From Bradyrhizobium sp. MOS002 (lineage in GTDB: Bacteria > Pseudomonadota > Alphaproteobacteria > Rhizobiales > Xanthobacteraceae), in contig NZ_PYFX01000014.1 in assembly GCF_003020115.1 (NCBI RefSeq), forward strand, positions 1-64,000: a DNA stretch of 64,000 nucleotides. The letters run 5' to 3'. Below are positions 34,984 to 44,619 of the stretch, one piece after another. The number at the start of each line of letters is the position of its first letter. Within the stretch, counting starts at the first letter, position 1. The notes beneath the pieces were generated by a model that searched no databases, was not told where the DNA came from, and saw nothing but the letters and a program-made list of their open reading frames with translations. The position numbers were made by a program, and so were the translations under genes.

Positions 34984-35320
34984 ACCGAGGGTCCACCCGG
35001 TTAGATGGAGTTGAGCTCATTCGGTCTGAGACCGAAGCGAAGTCTACCGAGCTACGCTAGCTCATGTATCAAATTCAGGGAGTGCATGCTTCCAAACTCC
35101 GCGGCCGGTGGGGAGACCTGCAATCTTGGTTACCGGCAGACGACATTTGGAACGGCAGGGTTGTAGAACGAAAGAGAGCACTTGTCGAGGCTGAGTTCAC
35201 GGCGTTTGGCCAATCCCACTCAGTCGTTCGCCTCGCTTCTCTGTTGGATCCGCTTGCTATATTGCTCCAAGCCTGATTCTGACGAACTCTATGATTAGCT
35301 AGCAGCCCTGGGTCTTGGTT
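34984..35320. other. Divergent intergenic control region
   Basis: It lies between the Wzy-like gene (minus) and a glycosyltransferase (plus). A 70-codon frame at 35064 has no ribosome site or recognisable motif, and I do not accept it. The region should carry two promoters; no clear consensus is visible. Confidence 0.45.
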
Positions 35321-36469
35321 ATGGTATTTAAGGTAATTCATAGCTGCCCGGTTTGGCTCCCGCAGACAGAAACCTGGTTGCACACGCAGCTCTCCAGTCT
35401 ACCCCGCGATCGCGTCGAGGGGCATGTAGTATGCGATAGTACCGAAAATTTGGATCAGTTCCCGGCGGAACACATCCATAGCTTGGGGGGCCGTGGTTCG
35501 CCGCGCTACTGGGGGAATAGGGTTGTGCGCAAGCTTGGGTTGCGCCGACGATCGGGTCTCTTAGTTGATGTCGGGCGGAAGCTTCGGGCTGACATTGTGC
35601 ATTCGCATTTCGGTCCCACCGGTTGGTCTGATGTTCGGGCAGCAAAAAAGATAGGGGCGCGTCACGTCGTTAGCTTCTATGGCTACGATGTCGGCAAGCT
35701 ACCTCGGCTCGAACCCATTTGGCGGAAGCGCTACTCTGAAATGTTTGCCGCGGTTGACGCTGTACTGTGCGAAGGCCCATTTATGGGACAGAGCATTGTG
35801 GCCCTCGGTTGTCCGCCGCAAAAGTTACGTATTCAGCACCTTGGCGTGCCGTTGAGAGCAAGCGATTTTAGGCCACGCCGCTGGGTGCCGGGTACTCCCC
35901 TCCGTGTGCTGCTCGCCGGAAGCTTCACCGAAAAGAAGGGATTGCCCTATGCTTTGGCTGCGCTAAGCGTATTCAGAAACCGGCTTCCGTTGGAGATTAC
36001 AATTGTCGGAGACGCTCAGGCCGGCAAACTCTCGCCCGAGAAACGGCGAATTCTGCACGTAATCCAAGAGGGCGGCCTAGGTTCAACTGTGCGACTGCTG
36101 GGCTATCAGCCGCACGCGCGACTGATGGAAGAGGCCTTCAGCCATCACGTGTTCCTCTCGCCAAGCATTACTGCGCGTGACGGCGACAGCGAGGGAGGAG
36201 CGCCGGTGACAATCATTGAATTGGCGAGCACCGGCATGCCTGTCATTAGCACTACTCATTGCGACATTCCGGATGTTCTGGGTGCGTCTAGCACACCACT
36301 ACTTGCGCCAGAGCGGGATGTGGAGGGTATCATCGAATGCCTGCGATGGCTTACCACAAACCTAGCTAGTTGGCCCGCGATGTTGAGCGAGATACGGGCT
36401 CATATCGAGGCTGAATATAATTCCATTCGGCAGGGGCAGCGGTTAGCGGACCTGTATGAACGACCTTAA
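35321..36469 (+). CDS. Glycosyltransferase family 4 (AmsK/colanic-acid type)
   Basis: This GT-B glycosyltransferase of about 382 residues has the start VFKVIHSCPVWLPQTETWLH, a form typical of colanic-acid/amylovoran GTs (W-x-x-x-x-E-T-F/W). It continues ADIVHSHFGPTGWSDVRAAK, VSFYGYDVGKLP, LLAGSFTEKKGLPYALAALS, and the donor-site DGDSEGGAPVTIIELASTGM with PVISTTHCDIPDVL. The ATG at 35321 is chosen in place of a TTG two codons upstream. It stands alone on the plus strand between two minus-strand genes, so it has its own promoter. Confidence 0.92.
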   Translation: MVFKVIHSCPVWLPQTETWLHTQLSSLPRDRVEGHVVCDSTENLDQFPAEHIHSLGGRGSPRYWGNRVVRKLGLRRRSGLLVDVGRKLRADIVHSHFGPTGWSDVRAAKKIGARHVVSFYGYDVGKLPRLEPIWRKRYSEMFAAVDAVLCEGPFMGQSIVALGCPPQKLRIQHLGVPLRASDFRPRRWVPGTPLRVLLAGSFTEKKGLPYALAALSVFRNRLPLEITIVGDAQAGKLSPEKRRILHVIQEGGLGSTVRLLGYQPHARLMEEAFSHHVFLSPSITARDGDSEGGAPVTIIELASTGMPVISTTHCDIPDVLGASSTPLLAPERDVEGIIECLRWLTTNLASWPAMLSEIRAHIEAEYNSIRQGQRLADLYERP

Positions 36470-36626
36470 ATTTGTCTGCGCCCGGTCTCAAGGATGGTAT
36501 TTTCTTGCACCTTCTGAAGGGCGGGCTGGTGCCAAGTGGTCAGAAGTTTGCAGTCGCGCGGTGCCGATGAATATCATTCAAGTTGCTTCCAACTTGCTCT
36601 CTCTTTCCGTTATCCCTAGGCGATCG

Positions 36627-38102
36627 CTATGCACGAGCTAGAAGCGCTGATAACACTCGCCGGTTCGCCGGGAAGAGAAGAATTTCTGAGGTGTATACGG
36701 CAGTTCCAAAACTTACTTGAATCGCGAGATCAACGTATGCCGAGGATGTCGAGAAGAATATTGGTAACATAGCCACCAGGAGCCCCATTATGGCAGCATG
36801 ACAAATAGCTGGGGTGAAGCTGAACGCGAATTCAGAAAAGCAGTCGCCAATAAGTTTGCGAACCATGAAATAATAAACGGCGGCCAGAATAATAACGTGT
36901 GTTATTAGCAGCGAAGTGGCAACTCCGAGCGCTCCGCCCAGCGCCAGTCCAGCTATCACTCCTATTAGTTGGAGAAGGCATATCCAAAAGTTGAAATAGA
37001 AGCCCAAATCGGCTCTTCCTCTCGCAAGCTGCAATGTACCTATCGGATTGCCGATCGAGCGGATCAGGCCAACCCCGCACAACGCCATCAAAATCGGAAC
37101 GCTGGGTAGCCATTGAGGCCCGTACACAACCAGTATGAAATTGGTGGCCGCTGCTGCGCAGCCCAGCAAAAGAGGGGCGTTTACGATCGCTACTATGCGG
37201 ATAACCAGAAGATAACCTCGTTTAAGGGATTCGCTATCGTTTTGCAGTCTCGAGAAAATTGGAAATGCCACTCGCGTAAGAATGGGATTGATCCTCCCAA
37301 CAGGCATAATCACTAAATTCCAGGCGATCATGTAGTAACCGAGTGCCGTCGATCCCAACATCGCTCCGATGAGGAGTTGGTCTATCCGCGATCCGATAAA
37401 ATTGAGAGTGCGCTCGCCCATTTGATAAAGGCCAAAGCCGAGATAGCCTTTCAGATTGTGTAACCCGAACGTGAAAGAAGGGGCCCAACGCTTCCAGCAG
37501 GATACCAAGAGCTGGAGGGAAGTGGCAGATGCGCTCGTAAGCTGGCCAAGAACAAGAGAGAACGGCCCGAATCCTTGGATGGCCAAGGCGATGGCGACAA
37601 GGGTACCAAGTGCTGTCGAAACAATTTCAATTTTCGCGATCGTGCGAAATTCCATTTCTCTTTGTAGCAGCGTCATAAACTGAGCGCCAATCGGAGCGAT
37701 GACGAACAACAGCGCGCAAAGAGGGAATAATCGATACAGACGGTCCTCAGCATAGACGTGGGCGATGAACGGCGTTGCGCAAACCGCGATGATGAAAAGG
37801 GCTAATCCGGTGAAAATGTTGAGCCAATAGAGAGACGACAGCTGCTCGCGGGTGTTGGTCACGCGTTGCACGACGGCGCTGCTCATGCCCATGTCGAGGT
37901 AGGTTTGTGCAAATCCGATAAATACAGCAGCCATCCCGACAATCCCGAAGTCAGAAGGACTTAGTAGTCTAGCCAGGACAATAAATTGTCCCATTTGGAC
38001 GAGGGTGTTGACAACGCTTGCAGCACTCGTCCATTTAGCGCCATCGACAGCGATCGATCGAAGGGATGATGTTTTCTGAGATTGGTCGGATTGATCAGCC
38101 AA
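36627..38102 (-). CDS. Lipopolysaccharide flippase (Wzx/WzxC-like, MOP superfamily)
   Basis: This 491-residue membrane protein with about 12-14 spans moves the lipid-linked repeat unit across the inner membrane. The N-terminus VDGAKWTSAASVVNTLVQMG and QFIVLARLLSPSDFGIVGMA is a clear polysaccharide_synt signature, followed by GMSSAVVQRVTNTREQLSSL and LGSTALGYYMIAWNLVIMPV, as in the WzxC group. The start is a TTG at 38102, which overlaps the end of the upstream formyltransferase by 8 bp, with GGAGAG about 4-6 nt upstream; a longer frame to 38225 merely reads through that gene. This overlap says the flippase and the formyltransferase are made together. Confidence 0.92.
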   Translation of the reverse strand: MADQSDQSQKTSSLRSIAVDGAKWTSAASVVNTLVQMGQFIVLARLLSPSDFGIVGMAAVFIGFAQTYLDMGMSSAVVQRVTNTREQLSSLYWLNIFTGLALFIIAVCATPFIAHVYAEDRLYRLFPLCALLFVIAPIGAQFMTLLQREMEFRTIAKIEIVSTALGTLVAIALAIQGFGPFSLVLGQLTSASATSLQLLVSCWKRWAPSFTFGLHNLKGYLGFGLYQMGERTLNFIGSRIDQLLIGAMLGSTALGYYMIAWNLVIMPVGRINPILTRVAFPIFSRLQNDSESLKRGYLLVIRIVAIVNAPLLLGCAAAATNFILVVYGPQWLPSVPILMALCGVGLIRSIGNPIGTLQLARGRADLGFYFNFWICLLQLIGVIAGLALGGALGVATSLLITHVIILAAVYYFMVRKLIGDCFSEFAFSFTPAICHAAIMGLLVAMLPIFFSTSSAYVDLAIQVSFGTAVYTSEILLFPANRRVLSALLARA

Positions 38103-39168
38103 ACGTCTCTCCAACGCTTGGCCAGCGCCGTTTGTTCGAGATTTTGCGGCCGCGATGATCAAGAAGACAATCGATTTCGATGCATCCGTCCTTTGCTGCG
38201 ACGGTAATCGCATTCGTGGTAGCATTTACGATGGTACCTGGTTCAGGACCAATTGAACCCGGAGCGCGTTGAATTGGCGAAGTATGCGCTTCCATTATCG
38301 AGATCGTATTGCCGCGAAAATCGCAAGTTGCGGTATGCGTCCGGATCAGGTTGTAGATCTCGACAGCCGTCATTGTTTTCCAAAGAATGCGATGATGAAC
38401 GTCCCGGTCGTTTCTGAATGTAGTCGCACACTCATCATCTTGCTTTATTGGCCGCGAATGCGGATCGTCGAGGAACGCTGCAACGCGATGCACAAGTGGA
38501 GGAACCTCGTGCACAATTTTCCGGTACAACGTCTCGTAGTTGTATGCCGAGATAGGGAATGGGGTTTGAACAAGAATATCACCTGCATCAATTCTGCTGT
38601 CGATGTAGTGCGCCGTTATGCCGCTTTCGGTTTCCCCCCTTGCAAGTACCCAATAGTGCGGATGCGCGCCTCGATATCGCGGTAGTAGGGACGGATGAAA
38701 GTTGATCGCGCGAGGAAAAGTATTCAGAAAGTCAGATCGGAATACTTGAGGAAAGGCGGCGCACAGTATCGTGGCTCCCGAATACCGTCGATCAAGTTGC
38801 GCGATCCATTCCCGGTTATTAGCATCGTGGGTTATAATTAGCCTGGCGGAGCCCAGTTCACGTTTTAGCCTGTTGAGACAACGCCAGTGCTGGGCTGCTG
38901 CTCGGGCTCTCGCGATGGCGACTTGAAGTCCAGGCCCGGAGTGTGCCCGTTCGCCGATCCGTTCTTCGAATATGCGCCATCGTGGCGCGTCGGCGACGAC
39001 GACCGCCTTGAGATCAAACGCTTCTCGAACCGGACCGGCATGAGCCAACCCAAATCTCGACCTGTGACCGCAAAACAAAATGGCCGGCCGCTTTTGGAGC
39101 TCGGATGTGATCGAATCATGCGTCGTTGGATGTACCGGAATGACGTATTTGCTATTGAGACCTGTCAT
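38095..39168 (-). CDS. Formyltransferase (sugar N-formyltransferase / Fmt-like)
   Basis: This 357-residue enzyme of the formyl_trans_N fold uses N10-formyl-tetrahydrofolate. The catalytic triad is visible: Asn156 and His158 in INFHPSLLPRYRG, and Asp194 in SRIDAGDIL, 36 residues after the His, the same spacing as in Met-tRNA formyltransferase. The flanking HYWVLARGETESGITAHYID is the usual second motif. In sugar loci such enzymes (ArnA N-domain, VioF, FdtF, WlaRD) formylate an amino sugar. A C-terminal region with ~140 residues follows, not recognised. Housekeeping Fmt is unlikely because of the context and the 70-residue unusual N-terminus. It lies 14 bp after the ATP-grasp gene and overlaps the flippase. 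Confidence 0.88.
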   Translation of the reverse strand: MTGLNSKYVIPVHPTTHDSITSELQKRPAILFCGHRSRFGLAHAGPVREAFDLKAVVVADAPRWRIFEERIGERAHSGPGLQVAIARARAAAQHWRCLNRLKRELGSARLIITHDANNREWIAQLDRRYSGATILCAAFPQVFRSDFLNTFPRAINFHPSLLPRYRGAHPHYWVLARGETESGITAHYIDSRIDAGDILVQTPFPISAYNYETLYRKIVHEVPPLVHRVAAFLDDPHSRPIKQDDECATTFRNDRDVHHRILWKTMTAVEIYNLIRTHTATCDFRGNTISIMEAHTSPIQRAPGSIGPEPGTIVNATTNAITVAAKDGCIEIDCLLDHRGRKISNKRRWPSVGETFG

Positions 39169-39182
39169 GCTCCGCGATACCG

Positions 39183-40285
39183 TTATGCCTTACGTGCTAT
39201 GGGGTGACATAGAGTGTGCAGAAAACGTGACGCAAAAGGAAGCGGGTCTTGCAGGAAGTAGGGCAGAAACGTCTCGTTTAGTCTCACCCGCTGTTGTCCG
39301 CCGCCTACTGTCGCCAGGAACATGCTGCGCTTGCCCCCAAAATAGCGAACCTCCCGGGGTACTGGCATCGATTGTCTCAATCCTAACCGGTGTGCGCAGG
39401 CCAGCTGCGGGAAATTGACGCCCGCGCGGAGGGATCCAAGCAGAGATCCCCAGTATCTCCCGTTAACTTCCAGGATGAGCAGCGCATCATTTGCGGCATC
39501 ATATCGCATATCAATATTGGCAACGCCTGACCAGCCAAGCCGGCGCATGAGGTTTTCCGCGACCTTCATGGCAGACGGACATCGGCAAAATTGGATGCCA
39601 GCGGCGGGTCGAAATGGGACGCGCGCAGGAGCAATCTCGTGCTGTTCTGTCGAGACAAGAATCTGTCCCTGCTCGCAGAGCACGTTGACGTTCAGGTCGT
39701 GCCCGCGGACGAATGATTGGAGCACCCATTGCTGTCCCTCCGGTTCGTTGTTTAGAAAAGCATCGAGAGCGTCTGGCGTATCGAAACTTATGATGCCGTT
39801 TCCGCCTGTTGAAAGGGGGGGCTTGGCAAGAACCGGAAAGGTAAGGCTCGATAGATGATCGTAAGGCGGAGTGCCGGACCTCGCAACGATTGTCGGAGGA
39901 TGTGGTAGCTTGTGGAGCGAGAGGAAGTTGGCGAGGGAAGCCTTGTTCGTCGCAGTGTCAAATGCGCAAGGAGACGGCAATTGAACGATTCTGCACCAAA
40001 ATCCAAGGTATTTTCCGCGAGTGATCGGATCGCAAAGTCCGACACCGGGAGTACGATATCAATCTTCCGCTTCGAGACAATTTGCGCCATGCGATCGAGC
40101 CATGAATCCAGGGTGAACTCTGTCATACACTCGAAAGTGGAAAAGAACCTGGAACGCCGGAACGCGGAGGAGGGGCGTCCGGAGAGCCCGTGGAGATCGA
40201 CTTGTTTATTGGCGGCCAAGCAGTGGGCTACGAGGAGAGTAGCCCACGCATCAGCGTCCGGCACAAGTACAGAAATCCGGTCCAT
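39183..40285 (-). pseudogene. ATP-grasp ligase, split by one-base frameshift
   Basis: Two frames make one ATP-grasp enzyme of about 367 residues. The N-terminal pre-ATP-grasp part is MDRISVLVPDADAWATLLVA through IDIVLPVSDFAIRSLAENTL. After a break at about 39981-39985 the second frame gives LPSPCAFDTATNKASLANFL, then FPVLAKPPLSTGGNGIISFD (ATP loop), WVLQSFVRGHDLNVNVL and LLILEVNGRYWGSLLGSLRA (the metal-binding E-x-N). Adding one C at TTC/AATTG restores ESFQLPSPCAFD. The family joins a carboxylate to an amine, for example an amino acid to a sugar. The lesion may be real or a base-calling error, since everything else is intact. Conserved EVNGRYWGSL is the form common in polysaccharide clusters. 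Confidence 0.85.
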
Positions 40286-40610
40286 TCAAAAGTTCATCGG
40301 GCGACGGGCTTGATGCCGCGCCAGCAATGGACCCTTCAATACTGAACCATAGGGACCATGGCAACTCGGCACCGGAACTCCCGCGTCGCCCGAGAAATCG
40401 CTAGTGAGCAATTTCACCTCCAAAGCCCGTTTATCTCGACGTCTAGAAAGTCACAAGCGACGTGCATGATGAAGCATCGGCGAGCACCATGGATGGTTAG
40501 CGCCGCAGTGACAGTCGTCGTGCAGACGCAACCGCTGCTGATTTCGGACAACGTCGACGACCATGGACCGAGAAACTTTGGCCCGCGAGACGGTGGGTGC
40601 GCTCTGCCAT
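40286..40610. other. Intergenic region without a recognisable gene
   Basis: This lies between the ATP-grasp gene and the DegT gene, both on the minus strand. Short frames on both strands lack support. It is unusually long for an operon gap and may hold a promoter for the ATP-grasp/formyltransferase/flippase unit. Confidence 0.45.
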
Positions 40611-41936
40611 TTAGTCGGCAATCTCAGCCGCCAAGCGCGTGCTAATATCTTCAGCGTATTGCTCCGACACGCCAAAATGAGTAGGGAGATAGATGGTCGA
40701 CGAGACCATACGATCTACGTTTTCGGTCCGCCCCTGGATTGAATTATACCTAGGGTGCCTGTGCGCATTTGGATATAGCGTGCGCCCAACGTCGTATCCG
40801 GCCAAAATCATTGCACGGGCGATTTCGTTGCAACGCTCCGAAGGAACGAATACGGGGAAGTTCATGAAGCTGGATTCGCCAAGGACCGAAGATGGGGTGT
40901 CGGCTCCAATCATGCGATGCCCCAGCCTACGTCGGTAAATATCGACTATCTTGCGGCGCATAGCGAGTCGAAGATCAACTTCACCGACCTTGGCCGTCCA
41001 CTCGCCGAAGGCGGCATACGATGGGCGCGCTGTGAGCGTAGGATTGAGGTCACTGGTCTCGATTCTGATCGGCTCGAGGCTTTTGGCGATGGATGTTCTT
41101 TGGACCTCCCCCTGGATGCGGGGAAAGATGATCGCGTTAAAAAGAGCCGGCCTGCTGGCAGCGTCATATGTCAAGCAAGCTTTGGCTGGCTTGATATAGT
41201 CCAGGGGACCTAGTCTCGGCCAACTGTTGACAATGCCCGTCAATCGCTGGGCGATATCAGGATTTCTCGTCGTGATGAGCCCACCCCAGAAGAAGTTGAC
41301 CAACTTAAAATAAGATAGGCTGAACACGCTGGCGTCAGTGACCGTGCCGATCGGATGGCCATCAATTGTGCCGCCGAAGACGAGCGCGCAGTCGTCAAAA
41401 AGGTACGCGCCGTAAGCACGGCAAATCTGTGCGATCTGTGAAAGGTGGATCTCATTGACGTGATAGTGCGTTAGGATCACGCACGCCGTCTCGTTGTCGA
41501 TCAATTCCTCAAGACTATCCAAGCTGCAAGCCGTGCTGCGCGCCTGGAAATCGTAAAACACCGGAATCGCACCGGCGAGCACCACCATGGTCACGACATC
41601 AGGTATCGTGAATGGTGACATCAAAACCTTTCGGCGTTTGCCACGAACCGCGATGTTGGCGAGGAGGTAAATTCCGCTTCGCGCTCGCCCAACGGGAATT
41701 GCACTGGCAGTGTGTCCAAGTCGCTCGCCGACCTTGGTCAGAAAGCGCTGCTCGTCCCGTATCGTTCCAGTCCGTAATAATGATCGATAGGAGATGGGAG
41801 TGATGCGCTGCTTTGCAATGCTGTGGATGGCCGGCTCTGCTTTTACGCGAGTAGTTATAGCCGACAAGGCTGGCTTACTAATTTGCTTGGCCCCAGCCTC
41901 CAGTTCATGGGCCAATACTATTTTTTGCTGGGCCAC
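40611..41936 (-). CDS. Divergent DegT/DnrJ/EryC1/StrS-type PLP enzyme
   Basis: This 441-residue fold-type-I PLP enzyme has Lys211 in SYFKLVNFFWGG as the Schiff-base lysine and Asp181/182 in LFDDCALVFGG as the pyridine-binding acid. The core reads KVLMSPFTIPDVVTMVVLAG and CVILTHYHVNEIH. It is longer than most sugar aminotransferases (~370-390), with about 80 extra N-terminal residues before the PLP domain (SGIYLLANIAVRG). The sequence around the lysine lacks the usual S-F-x-x-x-K form with T-G-E-G-G. The substrate is probably a keto sugar, but other PLP chemistry is possible. It starts at a GTG with a weak ribosome site and lies head-to-head with the aldo/keto reductase gene. Confidence 0.85.
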   Translation of the reverse strand: MAQQKIVLAHELEAGAKQISKPALSAITTRVKAEPAIHSIAKQRITPISYRSLLRTGTIRDEQRFLTKVGERLGHTASAIPVGRARSGIYLLANIAVRGKRRKVLMSPFTIPDVVTMVVLAGAIPVFYDFQARSTACSLDSLEELIDNETACVILTHYHVNEIHLSQIAQICRAYGAYLFDDCALVFGGTIDGHPIGTVTDASVFSLSYFKLVNFFWGGLITTRNPDIAQRLTGIVNSWPRLGPLDYIKPAKACLTYDAASRPALFNAIIFPRIQGEVQRTSIAKSLEPIRIETSDLNPTLTARPSYAAFGEWTAKVGEVDLRLAMRRKIVDIYRRRLGHRMIGADTPSSVLGESSFMNFPVFVPSERCNEIARAMILAGYDVGRTLYPNAHRHPRYNSIQGRTENVDRMVSSTIYLPTHFGVSEQYAEDISTRLAAEIAD

Positions 41937-42206
41937 TGGACTTCACCGAACCTCATAGACTCATTGTCAAACTTGGGCTAATGTCATATACATATCAAAT
42001 AGTTACAACTCTTAACTTACAAGGAGATTTTCAATCCGTGGTTAATTGTTGTGTTAAGGCAGGCGCGGTCTTTTTACGGAGATGTAACGAATGTCATGGC
42101 CCTCTCCCCAAACATCCGAAGTAAATGGAGATGGCCTAGCTGAAGCCTCATCATGTTACCGTGCTGTCGCTCAATGTCCAGACTCAAGGTTGTGGTGGGG
42201 CGGTTT

Positions 42207-43046
42207 ATGAGGCGTGTACGGCTACCGGGCACTGAATTGTTCGTTTCCCGGTTTTCGTTTGGGACTGCTGGCTTGTTTAATGCTGGCACATCCAAGATGC
42301 GGGCTGATCTTCTTGCTGCTGCCTATGACAACGGCTTCACGCATTATGACACGGCACCGTACTATGGATTTGGGACAGCCGAGTCTGACCTTAGGCCGCT
42401 CATGCGCGCTCATCCTGACATTACGGTGGCCACGAAAGTCGGAATCTACTCTCCAGGAGGCGAAGCCCAATCAGACGCGCTCGTGCTCCTTCGCAAAGCC
42501 GCAGGGAAGGTGCTGCCCTCTCTCTCTCGACCGATGGTGGATTGGACGGTCACGCGCGCTAAAGTGGCGCTCACCGCAAGCCTAAGAAGGTTGGGCCGCG
42601 AATTCGTTGATCTCTATCTGCTTCACGAACCAGAACTCAGCTTGCTCAATACCGAAGAATGGCTTGCGTGGCTGGAAAGTGAACGCGATCGTGTCAGATA
42701 TTTCGGGATTGCAGTGCATGCGGATCGCCTTCGACCCTTTATCTCTCGCGCGTGTCCTTTGGCTCCGGTCGTTCAAACGTTGGATAGTATAGCGGGGCAG
42801 GAGGCGAACATTCTTACCGAATACAGCAGGCCAATGCAGATCACTTATGGATACGTAAGCGCCGCGAAGCGCGCCGGCTTGATGGATGTGCCAGCAGTTC
42901 TCGCGGCGTCTCTACGCAGAAACGCCACGGGCACCGTCATAATAAGTACCCGCAAGGTGCGGAGACTTAGACAATATGCCGAAATCTCGCTGTCCATTTG
43001 CGAGACCGATTCTTCTCCGTGTTTGATGTTGCCTCGTGATTCGTGA
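42207..43046 (+). CDS. Aldo/keto reductase
   Basis: This 279-residue TIM-barrel NAD(P)H-dependent oxidoreductase has the catalytic tetrad: Asp48 (THYDTAPYYG), Tyr53, Lys77 (VATKVG) and His140 (LYLLHEPE). It reduces a carbonyl on a sugar or sugar-nucleotide intermediate, or oxidises a hydroxyl. The chosen start at 42207 (MRRVRLPGTELFVSRFSFG) fits the family; an upstream in-frame ATG at 42153 is possible. The end ISTRKVRRLRQYAEI shows the cofactor-binding region. Its stop overlaps the GMC gene by 11 bp, so the two act together. Confidence 0.9.
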   Translation: MRRVRLPGTELFVSRFSFGTAGLFNAGTSKMRADLLAAAYDNGFTHYDTAPYYGFGTAESDLRPLMRAHPDITVATKVGIYSPGGEAQSDALVLLRKAAGKVLPSLSRPMVDWTVTRAKVALTASLRRLGREFVDLYLLHEPELSLLNTEEWLAWLESERDRVRYFGIAVHADRLRPFISRACPLAPVVQTLDSIAGQEANILTEYSRPMQITYGYVSAAKRAGLMDVPAVLAASLRRNATGTVIISTRKVRRLRQYAEISLSICETDSSPCLMLPRDS

Positions 43047-44619
43047 TCTGTCCGGCTCCATAGTTGCGCTCGACGAGAGATCAGCCGACGTCTTGGTGAT
43101 TGGTGCCGGCATTGCCGGCCTGTTGGTTGCAACGCGTCTCGCGCAAAACGGGATTCGCGTGTTGGTCGCTGAATCTGGTGGCCGTACTCAGGAGGAGGAG
43201 AAGCATCCGTTCAACCAGGTGGAGCAGCTTGGGGATACGTATCTTGGAGCCGAACATGGACGGTTTCGCTGCCTCGGAGGGACTTCAACACGCTGGGGTG
43301 GAGCTATGTTACCCTTTCAGGAAGTTGACCTCGATCCTCACAGCGCGGGGTGGGACATCGAGTGGCCGATCAAGCTGGATGCGCTAACGTCCTATCAGGC
43401 CGAACTCGAGCGCATGTTCGGTTTGAATAGCGGCGAGTATGATTTTCCGGATCTCCTGCTTGATGCAACGGGGGCGCCCTCTTCATTCATGGGCCGTCTA
43501 GCAAAGTGGCCGGCATTTCGACATCGGAACGTTGCCAATCTCTTGGCGAATGACATCCGTTCCGAAAAGGGGCCAATCATTTGGCTGAATGCCACGGCAA
43601 CGGAGTTCCATTTTGATCCGGCAAGCAGGTTCATCCGCACCAGATTGCAGAGCAGGAATGGCAATGCGCTCGAGGTGACAGCGCGCGAGACGGTCATTAC
43701 GGCAGGGGCGATCGAAAGCACCCGCCTATTGCTTTTGGCGGACCGGCAGCATGACAATCGTATTTTTGCTCCGCATAATATGCTGGGACGCTATTTTTAT
43801 GATCATCTCTCGTCGCCGACGGCAAGGCTTACGGGTATGCGGAAGAAGGCTCTCAATCGGTTGGTCGGCTTTCGCTTCGAAGGTTCCACGATGCGAAATC
43901 TGCGTTTTGAGCCCACTGCAGATTTACGTCACCGGCAAGGATATCCGGCTGGCTTCCTGCATATTGCCTTTTCGGAAACGAGGCCCGGCGGCTTCGATGC
44001 TGTCCGTCGGGTTTATCGGAAGCTCCAAAAGGGGGGTACGCCAACCGCTTCCGAGATGATGGATCTTGCTCGTGGAGCGCCATGGTTGTTGAAAGCGGCA
44101 TGGTGGCGCTTTGTGGAAAAGCGCTTGCTCTTCCCGGAGGGTGCCGAGTTGGACGTTCATACCGTGATCGAACAAGAACCGCGCGCAGAGAACCGGATCA
44201 GTTTGTCCCAAAAGCGACTCGATGAATTCGGCTGTCCGCTCGCAACCCTTCATTGGCACGTCTCTGAGAATGACGGACGTAATGCGTACGCGCTAACGAA
44301 AGCTTTCGTAGTCACATGGAACCGGGGAAGCCTGTCTCATTTGGCCCAGGTTGAATTGAGGACTACGGAGGATGAGTTAAGAACCTCCTTGAAGCTCGGC
44401 GGTGGCATCTTTCATCCTGGAGGAACGATACGCATGGGAGCGGACGCGAGCCGTGGTGTCGTCGATCCTGAATTTCGAACTTTCGGTGTAAGCAACCTCA
44501 GCGTGATCTCAACAGCCATCTTTCCGACCGGGGGTGGAGCAAATCCGACCATGATGTTGATGATGGCGGCGCTTCGCGCCGCGGACAGGCTTATTCAACA
44601 ATCGCGGCGCGTTCAGTGA
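43036..44619 (+). CDS. GMC-family FAD-dependent oxidoreductase
   Basis: This 527-residue flavoenzyme of the glucose-methanol-choline group has the FAD dinucleotide motif VLVIGAGIAGLLVATRLAQN (G23, G25, G28), the second motif RCLGGTSTRWGGAMLPF, and the C-terminal GMC_oxred_C with GGGIFHPGGTIRMG (the His of the active site) and STAIFPTGGGANPTMMLMM. Such enzymes oxidise an alcohol group on a sugar or aglycone, reducing FAD. Paired with an aldo/keto reductase, a two-step oxidation/reduction (for instance epimerisation through a keto intermediate) is possible. It starts at GTG 43036 inside the end of the reductase gene and its TGA overlaps the ATG of the GH16 gene. Confidence 0.92.
   Translation: MIRDLSGSIVALDERSADVLVIGAGIAGLLVATRLAQNGIRVLVAESGGRTQEEEKHPFNQVEQLGDTYLGAEHGRFRCLGGTSTRWGGAMLPFQEVDLDPHSAGWDIEWPIKLDALTSYQAELERMFGLNSGEYDFPDLLLDATGAPSSFMGRLAKWPAFRHRNVANLLANDIRSEKGPIIWLNATATEFHFDPASRFIRTRLQSRNGNALEVTARETVITAGAIESTRLLLLADRQHDNRIFAPHNMLGRYFYDHLSSPTARLTGMRKKALNRLVGFRFEGSTMRNLRFEPTADLRHRQGYPAGFLHIAFSETRPGGFDAVRRVYRKLQKGGTPTASEMMDLARGAPWLLKAAWWRFVEKRLLFPEGAELDVHTVIEQEPRAENRISLSQKRLDEFGCPLATLHWHVSENDGRNAYALTKAFVVTWNRGSLSHLAQVELRTTEDELRTSLKLGGGIFHPGGTIRMGADASRGVVDPEFRTFGVSNLSVISTAIFPTGGGANPTMMLMMAALRAADRLIQQSRRVQ

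Noticed and set aside
40358..40645. 95-codon plus-strand frame between the ATP-grasp and DegT genes
   Set aside because: No ribosome site and no motif, and it overlaps the end of the DegT gene in antisense.
42038..42124. A 28-codon GTG frame with AAGGAG upstream and a CNECH (CxxCH, haem-like) motif
   Set aside because: The spacing from ribosome site to start is long (11 nt), the peptide is too short for a cytochrome and no export signal is seen. The motif is probably chance.
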